Assembly (NCBI GenBank): GCA_963668605.1
Contig: OY764903.1
Location: forward strand, 1,364,001 to 1,428,000
Source: G963668605 sp963668605
GTDB taxonomy: Bacteria; Acidobacteriota; Terriglobia; Bryobacterales; Bryobacteraceae
Length of the DNA: 64,000 bases
Direction: 5' to 3'
The notes beneath the pieces are model-generated. The model worked only from the letters and a program-made list of their open reading frames with translations. It did not search any database and had not been told where the DNA came from. Positions 27,062 to 35,586 of this stretch are shown piece by piece (position 1 is the stretch's first letter; every line of letters begins with the position of its first letter). The position numbers and the translations under genes were made by a program.

Positions 27062-29381
27062 GGGCCATTTTCCCTGCGCTCAAGAGATTCGCAAAGATGC
27101 GATAGGCGCCGGGCACTCCGGCCGGCAGTTGGCGAAACCAGCTCATCGCCGTGAACACGAAAGCGCCCTTGCCATATGGGGCATAGAGTGTGCTGCCAGC
27201 GAGCGCCGGTTCACCGGGATCGTGTGAACTCAGCAGCGTCTGGTAATGGCTGTCCCATTGCGAAGCGAAGTACAGGCCGCGTTCCTGCACCCATCCATTA
27301 AAATCACCGGCAACGATTTCGTTCGGCACGCGCAACAGCCGTGACTGGAGATCCGTGCGTTCGACCGGCGCATCCTCTACGGTTACGCGCCCGTTCGCGA
27401 TCTGAAAAGGATATGGTCCCCACGCAAAATCGCTGTTGCGCCCGCGTTCGGATTCCAACTTGTTGTACTGCACGAGCAGTGTGCCGCCCTTGTTGACGTA
27501 CTCCAGCAGGCGCGCGCTATTCGTGCGCAATGCCGGCCGCACGTCGTAGGCCCGCACTCCGGTCACGATGGCATCGAAGCGCGCAAGATCGCCGCGCTCC
27601 AACTCGTCGTCGGCGAGCAGCGTGACCGCGCATCCCATCTGCTCCAGGGCTTGCGGCATTTCGTCGCCTGCACCCATGACGTAGCCGACGCTCTTCGCCA
27701 GGGTCCGCACGTTAGCGCGTACCAGTGCAACGCGTGCCGGCGGGAATAGCGTCTGAGCTGGAATGTGCGGATAGTCGATCACCTTCACGCCCGTTGAAAT
27801 CTCGTGGCCATCGCTGAGTTTCGCCACAGCTTTGAGCGTTCCGCTCGCGTTTACCGCGGGTGGCAGGATGCGGAAGCGCAACGCGGCATGCTCGCCGGCT
27901 GCTGCCATCCGAAACGGCCGGACCGCCGGTTGCGATGTCCAGCCTTGGGGCAGTTCGAGCCGCAATTCGCCCGTGGCTCCAGCGCCATTCGCGGTGACGC
28001 GGACCTCCACATCGCGCGCTTCGAGCGAGGGGAACAGCAGCGCGGCTTCCGGCACATGCACAGCCACCGGCGGTAGCACCGACAGCGGCCGCGTCAACTC
28101 GCCGCGCACGGGATCCACCCATCGATAGAGCACCGGTTGGGTGTACTCCAGATCCTGGCCACCGAGCCGGATGCGGAAGACTGTCTTCAGGCCGGATTGC
28201 GCGGAGACGTCCAGCGCGCGGTGCGCGGGCGTGTTGGCTTCCAATGGCTTTCCTTCCCAGAGCACGTCCGTGTTGGAACGATTCAAAGCCGTGGCGTCGA
28301 GCTTTAGCGGGGCGCCCTCCACCGCTACGGGACTCGCCACCGTCGCATCCAGCCACAGCCCGGCACACAGACGAATCGCTTCGTCGAACTCAGCCAGTTT
28401 GCGGCGCGCGATCGCGTCGTCAAGCCTCTGCGCCGCGGCGCGCGCTTCAAGGAGCAATGGCAAAATGGACTCGGGACGCCCGGGCTTGAATTCCGCGACC
28501 GCTCTGGCGAGCAGTGTGCCGACACCCGTACCACCGGCCACTCGATTCCATGTTGTGTCGACTCCGTCGAAAATATCTTTCACTGCCGGGTCGCCCGCTA
28601 CCGTCACCAGGTAAGCCATCTGCGAGCCTTTTCGTTCCGCCGCGCCGAAGCCCTGGCTGCGGTGCATACTGCGGCTCATCCCTGCGATCTCGGCGTAAGA
28701 GAAGCCCAGCACGGGATCGTACTCGCCGGTATCGACGGCGATGCGTGCGGGAGTCTTAGCCGCTTCGCTATCCAATTGAGCCGTGAAGGAAAATAGATTC
28801 CACATCACGCGCTTCGGCTTCCAGGTTTCGCCGGCGAGCTTCGCATAGGCTTCTTTGGCGAGTATGGCAGAGCTTTGATGATGCCCATGCCCATCGCGCG
28901 GCGTACCGGAAAAGCGCAGGATAATCACGTCCGGATGAAACGTGCGGATGGTTTGCAGCACTTCATTGAGCACCTTTTCGCGGCCCCAGATGCGCAGCGT
29001 TTCCTCCGCTGTTTTTGAGAAACCGAAATCAACCGCGCTAGTGAAAAACTGTTCCGCGCCATCAATGCGCCGGGCCGCCAGCAGTTCTTGCGTGCGAATC
29101 ACGCCGAGCTCAAACCCCTGCTCCGGGCCGATCAGATTTTGCCCGCCCTCGCCGCGGGTCATCGACAGGTAACCCGTGCGTACGTTTCTTCCGCGCGTCA
29201 GATAGGCCAGCAGCGCGGTGTTTTCATCGTCGGGATGCGCCGCGATCATGAGGACGCTACCCGTGTTTTGCAGATTCCTGAGCGCCAGTATGATCCGCGC
29301 TGTGCCGGCGAGTTCGCGTTGAGCCGCCAGAGGAAGCGATAAGAGAAGTGCAAGAGCAATGCCAAGGGACGTGGTGCGCAT
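27054..29381 (-). CDS. Secreted PIG-L/LmbE-family deacetylase, multidomain
   Basis: 775 residues with a signal peptide (MRTTSLGIALALLLSLPLAAQ). The N-terminal LmbE domain (about 25-260) has the zinc motif AHPDDEN and the distal HGHHQSS. These enzymes remove N-acetyl groups from sugars such as GlcNAc conjugates. The remaining 500 residues contain beta-sandwich-like segments and a C-terminal Rossmann-like region (FDAIVTGVRAYDVRP, GGTLLVQYN) reminiscent of glutamine-amidotransferase-like trehalose-utilisation domains. ATG at 29381 chosen for the signal peptide. First gene of a three-gene overlapping operon ending with the symporter. Confidence 0.85.
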   Translation of the reverse strand: MRTTSLGIALALLLSLPLAAQRELAGTARIILALRNLQNTGSVLMIAAHPDDENTALLAYLTRGRNVRTGYLSMTRGEGGQNLIGPEQGFELGVIRTQELLAARRIDGAEQFFTSAVDFGFSKTAEETLRIWGREKVLNEVLQTIRTFHPDVIILRFSGTPRDGHGHHQSSAILAKEAYAKLAGETWKPKRVMWNLFSFTAQLDSEAAKTPARIAVDTGEYDPVLGFSYAEIAGMSRSMHRSQGFGAAERKGSQMAYLVTVAGDPAVKDIFDGVDTTWNRVAGGTGVGTLLARAVAEFKPGRPESILPLLLEARAAAQRLDDAIARRKLAEFDEAIRLCAGLWLDATVASPVAVEGAPLKLDATALNRSNTDVLWEGKPLEANTPAHRALDVSAQSGLKTVFRIRLGGQDLEYTQPVLYRWVDPVRGELTRPLSVLPPVAVHVPEAALLFPSLEARDVEVRVTANGAGATGELRLELPQGWTSQPAVRPFRMAAAGEHAALRFRILPPAVNASGTLKAVAKLSDGHEISTGVKVIDYPHIPAQTLFPPARVALVRANVRTLAKSVGYVMGAGDEMPQALEQMGCAVTLLADDELERGDLARFDAIVTGVRAYDVRPALRTNSARLLEYVNKGGTLLVQYNKLESERGRNSDFAWGPYPFQIANGRVTVEDAPVERTDLQSRLLRVPNEIVAGDFNGWVQERGLYFASQWDSHYQTLLSSHDPGEPALAGSTLYAPYGKGAFVFTAMSWFRQLPAGVPGAYRIFANLLSAGKMAHE

Positions 29382-29457
29382 AAGTGCAAGCCGGATTCGT
29401 CTAACTAGTTTGGCATGGATTTGTCTCACACGCGCCGGACTCCGGGAGACACGATGC

Positions 29458-29463
29458 TACGAT
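29458..29463 (+). promoter_or_regulatory. -10-like hexamer TACGAT 6 nt before mrp
   Basis: TACGAT ends 6 nt before the mrp ATG at 29470. No Shine-Dalgarno lies between, and no clear -35 is seen. Consistent with a leaderless transcript, and it supports choosing 29470 over longer upstream starts. Confidence 0.4.
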
Positions 29464-29469
29464 GGACTA

Positions 29470-30303
29470 ATGGGTCCAAATCCAACGGGCGAACAGCCCA
29501 AACTTCCGATTGAAGGCGTGCGCAATCTGATTGCGATCGGCTCGGGCAAGGGTGGAGTCGGCAAGACGACCGTCTCGGTGAATCTCGCGATCGCGTTGCG
29601 CAGCCTGGGTTATCGGGTTGGTCTTCTGGACGCCGATGTCTATGGACCTAACGTTCCGCTGATGATGGGCGTCAGCGAGACGCCGTACTCGGTGGAGAAC
29701 CGCATCCAGCCGCTTGAGAAATTCGGCGTCAAATTGATGTCGATGGGCTTCCTGAACCCCGGCGATAAGCCTCTCATCTGGCGCGGCCCGATGCTGCACA
29801 GCGTGATTCAGCAGTTCCTGCGCGGCGTCGATTGGGGCGAACTAGATTATTTGCTGATCGATCTGCCGCCCGGCACGGGCGACGTGCAGTTGACGCTGAT
29901 TCAGAGTGCACCGCTGACGGGCGCCGTGGTGGTTACGACGCCATCGGAAGTGTCTCTCGAAGACGGGCGCAAAGCGGTCAACATGTTCAAACAGGTGCGC
30001 GTTGAAATCATCGGCATCGTCGAGAACATGAGCTATCTGGTTTGTCCGCATTGCAGCGAGCACATCGATGTGTTTAGCAAAGGCGGCGGTGCGAGAACAG
30101 CGGCCACAATGGATGTGAGTTTTCTGGGCCACCTGCCGCTCGATCCGGCTGTGCGCCAGGGCGGTGATTGTGGCGATCCGGTCGCTCTGAAAGACGCAAC
30201 AGACCCGCACGCCGCGGGCTTCCACGAACTCGCTCAACGCTTTGTCGAGCGAGTTCAGGAAGTTGCGGCGATCCCCAAACCGTCCATCGAGATCGAGGAC
30301 TGA
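29470..30303 (+). CDS. mrp: Mrp/NBP35-type iron-sulfur carrier ATPase
   Basis: 277-residue cytosolic P-loop ATPase that carries and transfers Fe-S clusters (ApbC/NBP35 class). It has the deviant Walker A GSGKGGVGKTTVS with the signature lysine, LLDADVYGPNVPLMMG, DLPPGTGDVQLTL (Walker B), and the cluster-binding CPHC motif. It lacks the N-terminal DUF59 domain seen in some homologues. The frame is open back to 29359, but ATG at 29470 matches the family start. It faces sdhB, an Fe-S protein, tail to tail across a repeat pair. Confidence 0.92.
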   Translation: MGPNPTGEQPKLPIEGVRNLIAIGSGKGGVGKTTVSVNLAIALRSLGYRVGLLDADVYGPNVPLMMGVSETPYSVENRIQPLEKFGVKLMSMGFLNPGDKPLIWRGPMLHSVIQQFLRGVDWGELDYLLIDLPPGTGDVQLTLIQSAPLTGAVVVTTPSEVSLEDGRKAVNMFKQVRVEIIGIVENMSYLVCPHCSEHIDVFSKGGGARTAATMDVSFLGHLPLDPAVRQGGDCGDPVALKDATDPHAAGFHELAQRFVERVQEVAAIPKPSIEIED

Positions 30304-30358
30304 TCTCGGTTGTGCCTTTGTGTGGCAGCTTGTCCAACTGCGCGCCGGTTACCGACCT

Positions 30359-30456
30359 CGCCTCCGGTCGCTTGCGCTCGCGGCACTGCAAACGCATTTG
30401 CATCATTCGGATCGCTGCACCTGATAACGGTGCCGGGAGCGCTAGCGACCGGAGGC
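30359..30456. repeat. REP-like inverted repeat pair, second locus
   Basis: Arms at 30359-30388 and 30426-30456 are inverted copies of the same element as in the 4.3-4.6 kb block (core close to CGGTCGCTNGCGCTCCCGG). They are separated by 37 nt and could form a long hairpin. The pair lies between the convergent mrp and sdhB genes, and its right arm ends 7 nt before the sdhB stop codon, nearly the same spacing as at the first locus. Confidence 0.85.
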
Positions 30457-30463
30457 TGCGGTT

Positions 30464-31222
30464 CTAGCTTTCGACCTCGCGAGCGGTCCAGGCAGCCTTG
30501 ATGTAGTCGCGGTTCATGCGCGCGATGACCTCAAGCTTGATTTCCTTCGGGCATGCAGCTTCGCACTCGCCGATGTTCGTGCAGTTGCCGAAGACCTCTT
30601 CGCTCATCTGGGCGATCATGCGCAGAGCGCGGCGGTCGCGCTCCGGCTGCCCTTGTGGAAGGTGTCCCAGGTGCGAGATCTTAGCGCCGATGAAGAGCGC
30701 CGCGGCAGCATTCGGACAGGACGCCACACACGCGCCGCAGCCGATGCAGGCGGCCGCGTCCATGGAAAGATCGGACTCTTCCTTCTTGATCGGAATCGCA
30801 TTGCCGTCGGTCGTCACGCCCGTGTTGACGGAGATGAAGCCACCCGATGCGATGATGCGGTCGAAGGCGCCGCGATTCACGGCCAGGTCCTTCAACACAG
30901 GGAACGCCTTGGCGCGCCACGGCTCCAGATAAAGCTCGTCGCCTTCCTTGAAGTGGCGCATATGGAGCTGGCACACGGTAGTGCCTTTATGGCCGCCGTG
31001 CGCCTTGCCGTTGATCATCATGCCGCACATGCCGCAGATGCCCTCGCGGCAATCGTGGTCGAAGGCGACTGGATCTTCTCCCTTCTCGATCAGGCTCTCG
31101 TTGAGCACGTCGAGCATTTCGAGAAACGACATGTGGTGGCTGACGTTGGGGACCTCATAGCGCACCATGCGCCCCGCCGTCTGCGCGTTCTTCTGACGCC
31201 AGATGTGGAGTATGATCTTCAT
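30464..31222 (-). CDS. sdhB: Succinate dehydrogenase iron-sulfur subunit
   Basis: 252-residue electron-transfer subunit of complex II on the cytoplasmic membrane face. The [2Fe-2S] ligands are in CREGICGMCG, and the [4Fe-4S] and [3Fe-4S] ligands are in CIGCGACVASCPN and CTNIGECEAACPKE. The sequence resembles the Bacteroidetes/epsilonproteobacterial fumarate-reductase-like type rather than the mitochondrial type, matching the single di-heme SdhC here. It starts 1 nt after the sdhA stop. Confidence 0.94.
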   Translation of the reverse strand: MKIILHIWRQKNAQTAGRMVRYEVPNVSHHMSFLEMLDVLNESLIEKGEDPVAFDHDCREGICGMCGMMINGKAHGGHKGTTVCQLHMRHFKEGDELYLEPWRAKAFPVLKDLAVNRGAFDRIIASGGFISVNTGVTTDGNAIPIKKEESDLSMDAAACIGCGACVASCPNAAAALFIGAKISHLGHLPQGQPERDRRALRMIAQMSEEVFGNCTNIGECEAACPKEIKLEVIARMNRDYIKAAWTAREVES

Positions 31223-31223
31223 C

Positions 31224-33137
31224 TTATTTGTAGCTCCTCTGGGACGGATGCACGTAGTCGAAATTGAGCGGCTCTTTGTTCAGTACCGGGGCGCGATCCG
31301 GGCCCTGATACTCCCACGCGGCGACGTAGGAAAAGTTCTCATCGTCGCGCTGCGCTTCGCCTTCGGGCGTTTGATACTCCTCGCGGAAATGCCCGCCGCA
31401 GGATTCTTTTCTTTCCAGCGCATCCAGGCACATCAGTTCTGCCAGTTCGAAGAAGTCGGCTACGCGGCCTGCCTTTTCGAGCGACTGGTTCATCTCTTCG
31501 TTCGTGCCGAGTACGCGGACATTCTTCCAGTACTCCGCGCGCAGCGCCGGGATCTGTTCCAGCGCTTTCTTGAGGCCCTTCTCATTGCGGCCCATGCCGC
31601 AGTTGTCCCACATGATCTTGCCGAGTTCGCGGTGGAACGAATCCACGGTGCGCTTGCCATTGGCGCCGAGCAGCTTGGTTGTGACCGCCTGGACGCCGGC
31701 TTCGGCTTCCTTGACTTCCGGCGCATCGAGCGTCACCTTTGCAGGTTTGGCGTTGACGAGATAGTCGCCGATCGAGTAAGGAATAATGAAGTAGCCGTCG
31801 GCGAGTCCCTGCATGAGCGCGCTCGCGCCCAGGCGGTTCGCGCCGTGATCGGAGAAGTTCGCTTCACCGAGCACGAACAGGCCAGGGATCGTCGACATCA
31901 GGTTATAGTCGACCCACAGTCCACCCATGACGTAGTGGGCGGCAGGATAGATGCGCATCGGAACCGTGTAAGGATCCTCACCCGTGATGCGCTCGTACAT
32001 TTCGAAGAGGTTGCCGTAACGCTCGACCACTTTGTGCTTGCCCAGACGCTGAATAGCATCGGCAAAATCGAGATACACGCCGAGACCGGATTCGCCCACA
32101 CCGCGGCCCTCGTCGCACTCATGTTTGGCGGCGCGCGAAGCGATGTCGCGCGGCACAAGATTGCCGAAGCTCGGATAGCGCCGTTCGAGATAATAGTCGC
32201 GCTCGTTCTCCGGAATGTCGGAGGCTTTGCGTTTGTCGCCCGCTACTTTCGGTACCCAGATGCGTCCGTCATTGCGCAGCGATTCGCTCATTAGCGTGAG
32301 CTTCGATTGGTACTCGCCGCTGACCGGAATGCAGGTCGGATGGATCTGCGTGAAGCACGGATTCGCGAACGCCGCGCCGCGTTTGTGCGCGCGCCAGATC
32401 GCCGTTGCGCTGGAGCCTTTCGCATTTGTCGAAAGGTAGAACACGTTGGCGTAGCCGCCCGTGGCCATCACGACTGCGTCGGCGAGGTGGGACTCGGTCT
32501 TGCCCGTGATCAGGTCGCGCGTAACGATTCCGCGCGCCTTACCGTCGATCACAATCAGGTCGAGCATTTCCGTGCGCGGATGCATCTTCACCGTGCCGAG
32601 CCCGATCTGCCGCTCGAGCGCCTGGTAGGCGCCGATCAGCAACTGCTGCCCCGTCTGTCCCCGGGCATAAAACGTGCGCGAAACCTGTGCGCCGCCGAAG
32701 GAGCGGTTGTCGAGCAACCCGCCGTACTCGCGGGCGAAGGGAACGCCCTGAGCGACGCACTGGTCGATAATGTTCACGCTGACCTGCGCCAGGCGATACA
32801 CGTTCGCCTCGCGGGAGCGAAAGTCGCCACCCTTCACCGTGTCATAGAAGAGGCGGAAGACGCTGTCGCCGTCGTTCTGGTAATTCTTCGCCGCGTTGAT
32901 GCCACCCTGCGCCGCAATGCTGTGCGCACGGCGGGGACTGTCCTGAAAGCAGAAGCAATCGACGTTGTAGCCCAGTTCGCCCAGAGTGGCCGCAGCCGCT
33001 CCGCCCGCCAGGCCCGTGCCAACCACGATTACGTTGTGCTTGCGCTTGTTCGCTGGGTTCACCAGCTTCAGATCGAATTTGTACTTATCCCAGGACTGCT
33101 CAATCGGCCCGGTTGGTGCTTTGGATTTTAGCTCCAT
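31224..33137 (-). CDS. sdhA: Succinate dehydrogenase flavoprotein subunit
   Basis: 637-residue FAD-bearing catalytic subunit that oxidises succinate to fumarate. Rossmann dinucleotide motif [20 protein letters not shown]; flavin-attachment region [20 protein letters not shown], where the histidine is expected to bind FAD covalently; active-site regions [10 protein letters not shown] and [33 protein letters not shown]-like stretch, all present. Middle gene of sdhCAB, 4 nt after sdhC. Confidence 0.94.
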   Translation of the reverse strand: [637 protein letters not shown]

Positions 33138-33141
33138 ATGA

Positions 33142-33840
33142 TTACGCTCCCGCCACTGGTGTCAGGATTCCGGCCAGAACCGCGACCGGGATGGAAATAT
33201 TGCCAACGGCAATCAGAAATGCGAATACCGCCGAAAACCGCTTCAACAGCGGCGTGTAACGCGGATGGTTGATGCCGAGCGATTGAAACATGCTCCACAG
33301 ACCGTGATAGAGGTGGAAGCACAGCATGGTCATCGCGATGATGTAGAAAATCGACACCGGGACCTGCTGGAATCCGATGATCACGTTGTTGTAGACGTTG
33401 TGCTCGTCGAAGTTGGGATGCACGGAGCCGAGCGTGAAGTGCAAAAGATGGAAGATAATGAACGCCCCGATGATCGGCCCGCTCCACAGCATGGTGCGCG
33501 AAGCGTAGCTCGAATTCAGGTTCTCCTTCTTCACGTACTTCACCGGCCGTGCCTCGTTCTGGAGCAGCCAGAGCTGCAACGAAGCGGTGACGTGTAGGAC
33601 CACCGCCGTGAGCAGTGTCAGGCGCACGCCCCACAGCAACGCCGGCGCCGATTTGAGCAGCGCCGCGTAGTGGTTGATCTTTTCCGGCGGAAGAAAAATC
33701 TGAAGATTACCAATCAGATGACCGAGGAGAAAGCCGAACAGCATGAAGCCGGTGACGGCCATGATCGCTTTCTTTCCGATCGTTGTCTGGTGGAACCGGA
33801 AGATTCGGCCCGCCGTCAGGTTTACCGCGCTAGAACTCAT
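33142..33840 (-). CDS. sdhC: Succinate dehydrogenase cytochrome b subunit (di-heme SdhC)
   Basis: 232-residue membrane anchor with five transmembrane helices, characteristic of the B-type complex II with two hemes b and one anchor polypeptide; no sdhD is present. Candidate heme-ligand histidines occur in GHLIGNLQIF, LHVTASLQLW, IFHLLHFTLG and CFHLYHGLWS. The N-terminal FHQTTIGKKAIMAVTGFMLFGF is typical of the family. ATG follows a good AAGGA ribosome-binding site. It heads the operon. Confidence 0.92.
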   Translation of the reverse strand: MSSSAVNLTAGRIFRFHQTTIGKKAIMAVTGFMLFGFLLGHLIGNLQIFLPPEKINHYAALLKSAPALLWGVRLTLLTAVVLHVTASLQLWLLQNEARPVKYVKKENLNSSYASRTMLWSGPIIGAFIIFHLLHFTLGSVHPNFDEHNVYNNVIIGFQQVPVSIFYIIAMTMLCFHLYHGLWSMFQSLGINHPRYTPLLKRFSAVFAFLIAVGNISIPVAVLAGILTPVAGA

Positions 33841-34119
33841 AGGGGATCCTTGGACTCAGTGTTTGGACGATGTTGAAAAACTCAGCGTAAGGTTTATTGT
33901 AGGAAATTTCACAGCCACTTTGCACTATTTCCGATCCGCTTGTCCGGAGCGCGTCGTGGACGCTCGGACCTAGGTCTGCGACCGCGAGAAGATGTTCGTT
34001 TGCGGGGCAGCTTGTCAACCGGCACTCCGGGCTGGTTGATAGCCCGCCGCAGGAATCCATCCTGCCCCACATGAAAACAACATCATCACTCGGTCAACGA
34101 CCTCGCACTCCCGGTGCGG
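33841..34119. other. Intergenic region upstream of sdhCAB
   Basis: 279 bp without a supportable gene. On the minus strand TACAAT (33896-33901) lies 55 nt before sdhC and is a possible -10 box, but its -35 is weak. An imperfect inverted repeat (33942-33951 with 33961-33969) lies upstream of it and may be a terminator of the M16 operon or a regulatory site. An open frame spanning most of the region has no coding character. Confidence 0.3.
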
Positions 34120-35586
34120 CTACTCGAAGACCCTTTCGACGGGAATGATCTTGAAGTTCCCGGGCTTGTAGCCGAGCTTCAGCAGTTCCACCAGTTTGTC
34201 TTCTGTCAGAATTTCGTCGGGCTTCGCCGAATTGTATGTCATGGGCGACGGCGCCTCGCCAAGCAACTTCTCCTTCAACGCTTCGCACCCGCTGGCGACG
34301 ATCACGATCGAGACGCGTCCATTGCGGATGTGCTTGCGGATGGCCTGGTTCACGTCGTCGCGCGTGAGTTTGGCCAGCGCGGTTTTCAAATAGCTGTTGT
34401 AGTTGGGAATGCCATACACGAGGCTGTCGATGGCGTAGCCCAGCTCGGCGTCTTTGGTCTTCGTGAGTAAGTTGACAGACTTACTGAGGTAGTTGCGTGA
34501 CTCCTCAAAGTTACTCTGTGTGAGTCCTTCCATCACGAAGCGATCCAGCTCGAACATGGTCAGCCGCAGCGCGAAGTGCGCCGTGAACGGCTCCACCGGT
34601 CGGATCCAGATCTGGAAGATCTGTTGCTGCCGCGCGAGATTCGGATCGGGCTCGAACTGGAACATGCCACGCGGAAAATATTCGATATAGGCGTAGTCGC
34701 CGTAGTTCAAGCCGCGCGATTGCCGCAGGCGCTCATACAGGCGCCCGCCGCTGCGGTGCTGTCCCAGGTAGGATTGCGCCAGCAACAGGGCTGGATAATC
34801 GGGATGTCCGCGCTTTACGTCAATCGGGAAGCCGATCGAGTACGCGACCGAGCGCGTCTGTTTCTCGATCATCGTCACCTGCGTCTCCGCGATCGGTTTC
34901 GGCGCGGGCAGCTTGAGCTTCGTAGCCGGGCCTTCCGGCAATTTCTCGAAATCCTTCCGGACGCGCTCGACGAAGCCCTGTGGGTAGCCGCCGGCGATTC
35001 CGAGAATGAGATTGGCTTGCGTAAAGTTCTCGCGATAGAACTTCTTCAGATCGGCGATCGTAAGCGCCTGGATCGAAGAGACCGTGCCGGCGTTGTGGAA
35101 GCCATACGGATGGCCGCTGTAAATCTCGTTGTAGAGCACCTCTTTGGCCAACTCTTCGTCGTTGTTTCCGCGCAGACTTATGCGCAAAAAGTTCACCGTG
35201 TCGTCGCGCAGCCGCGTCAGGTCATCTTCGCGCCAACCCGGGTCGAGAATCGCCGTGCTCAGAAGTTTGTAATACGCATCGAGATTGTCGACGTGCGTCT
35301 CGCCGGAGATCGTGATCATCTCTTTGTCGACCTGCGCGGAGATCGACGCAGCCAGCGGGAACATCGCGTCCACCATCTGCTTGTACGTGTATTCGCGCGT
35401 GCCGCCTCTCGAAAGCATCGAGGCGGTGAGCCAGGCCGTGCCGGGTTTGCCGGCGGGATCCGAAGCCGCGCCGGTGCGGAAGACAAGGCGGAAAGAGACA
35501 ATCGGGGATTTGCCCGGCAGCGCGACCACCTCGGTTTTGGCAAACAGGCTCGCGCTAATCAAGAGTGCGGCGGCGATGGCTTTCAT
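34120..35586 (-). CDS. M16-family peptidase homologue lacking the zinc motif
   Basis: 488 residues with a signal peptide (MKAIAAALLISASLFAK), so periplasmic. The fold follows M16 (pitrilysin/MPP) throughout, for example FRTGAASDPAGKPGTAWLTASMLSRGG, where an active enzyme would have the inverted zinc motif HxxEH; here that histidine/glutamate set is absent. The C-terminal half has the RLRQSRGLNYGDYAYIEYFPRG region for substrate binding. It is therefore likely the non-catalytic partner of the next gene upstream, whose stop its ATG overlaps (35583-35586). Confidence 0.85.
   Translation of the reverse strand: MKAIAAALLISASLFAKTEVVALPGKSPIVSFRLVFRTGAASDPAGKPGTAWLTASMLSRGGTREYTYKQMVDAMFPLAASISAQVDKEMITISGETHVDNLDAYYKLLSTAILDPGWREDDLTRLRDDTVNFLRISLRGNNDEELAKEVLYNEIYSGHPYGFHNAGTVSSIQALTIADLKKFYRENFTQANLILGIAGGYPQGFVERVRKDFEKLPEGPATKLKLPAPKPIAETQVTMIEKQTRSVAYSIGFPIDVKRGHPDYPALLLAQSYLGQHRSGGRLYERLRQSRGLNYGDYAYIEYFPRGMFQFEPDPNLARQQQIFQIWIRPVEPFTAHFALRLTMFELDRFVMEGLTQSNFEESRNYLSKSVNLLTKTKDAELGYAIDSLVYGIPNYNSYLKTALAKLTRDDVNQAIRKHIRNGRVSIVIVASGCEALKEKLLGEAPSPMTYNSAKPDEILTEDKLVELLKLGYKPGNFKIIPVERVFE

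Noticed and set aside
33942..33969. Inverted repeat as a tRNA or riboswitch
   Set aside because: It is too short, has no cloverleaf, and no conserved aptamer core was recognised.
33830..34072. 80-codon frame upstream of sdhC on the minus strand
   Set aside because: No domain, no ribosome-binding site, and it overlaps the sdhC start in another frame.
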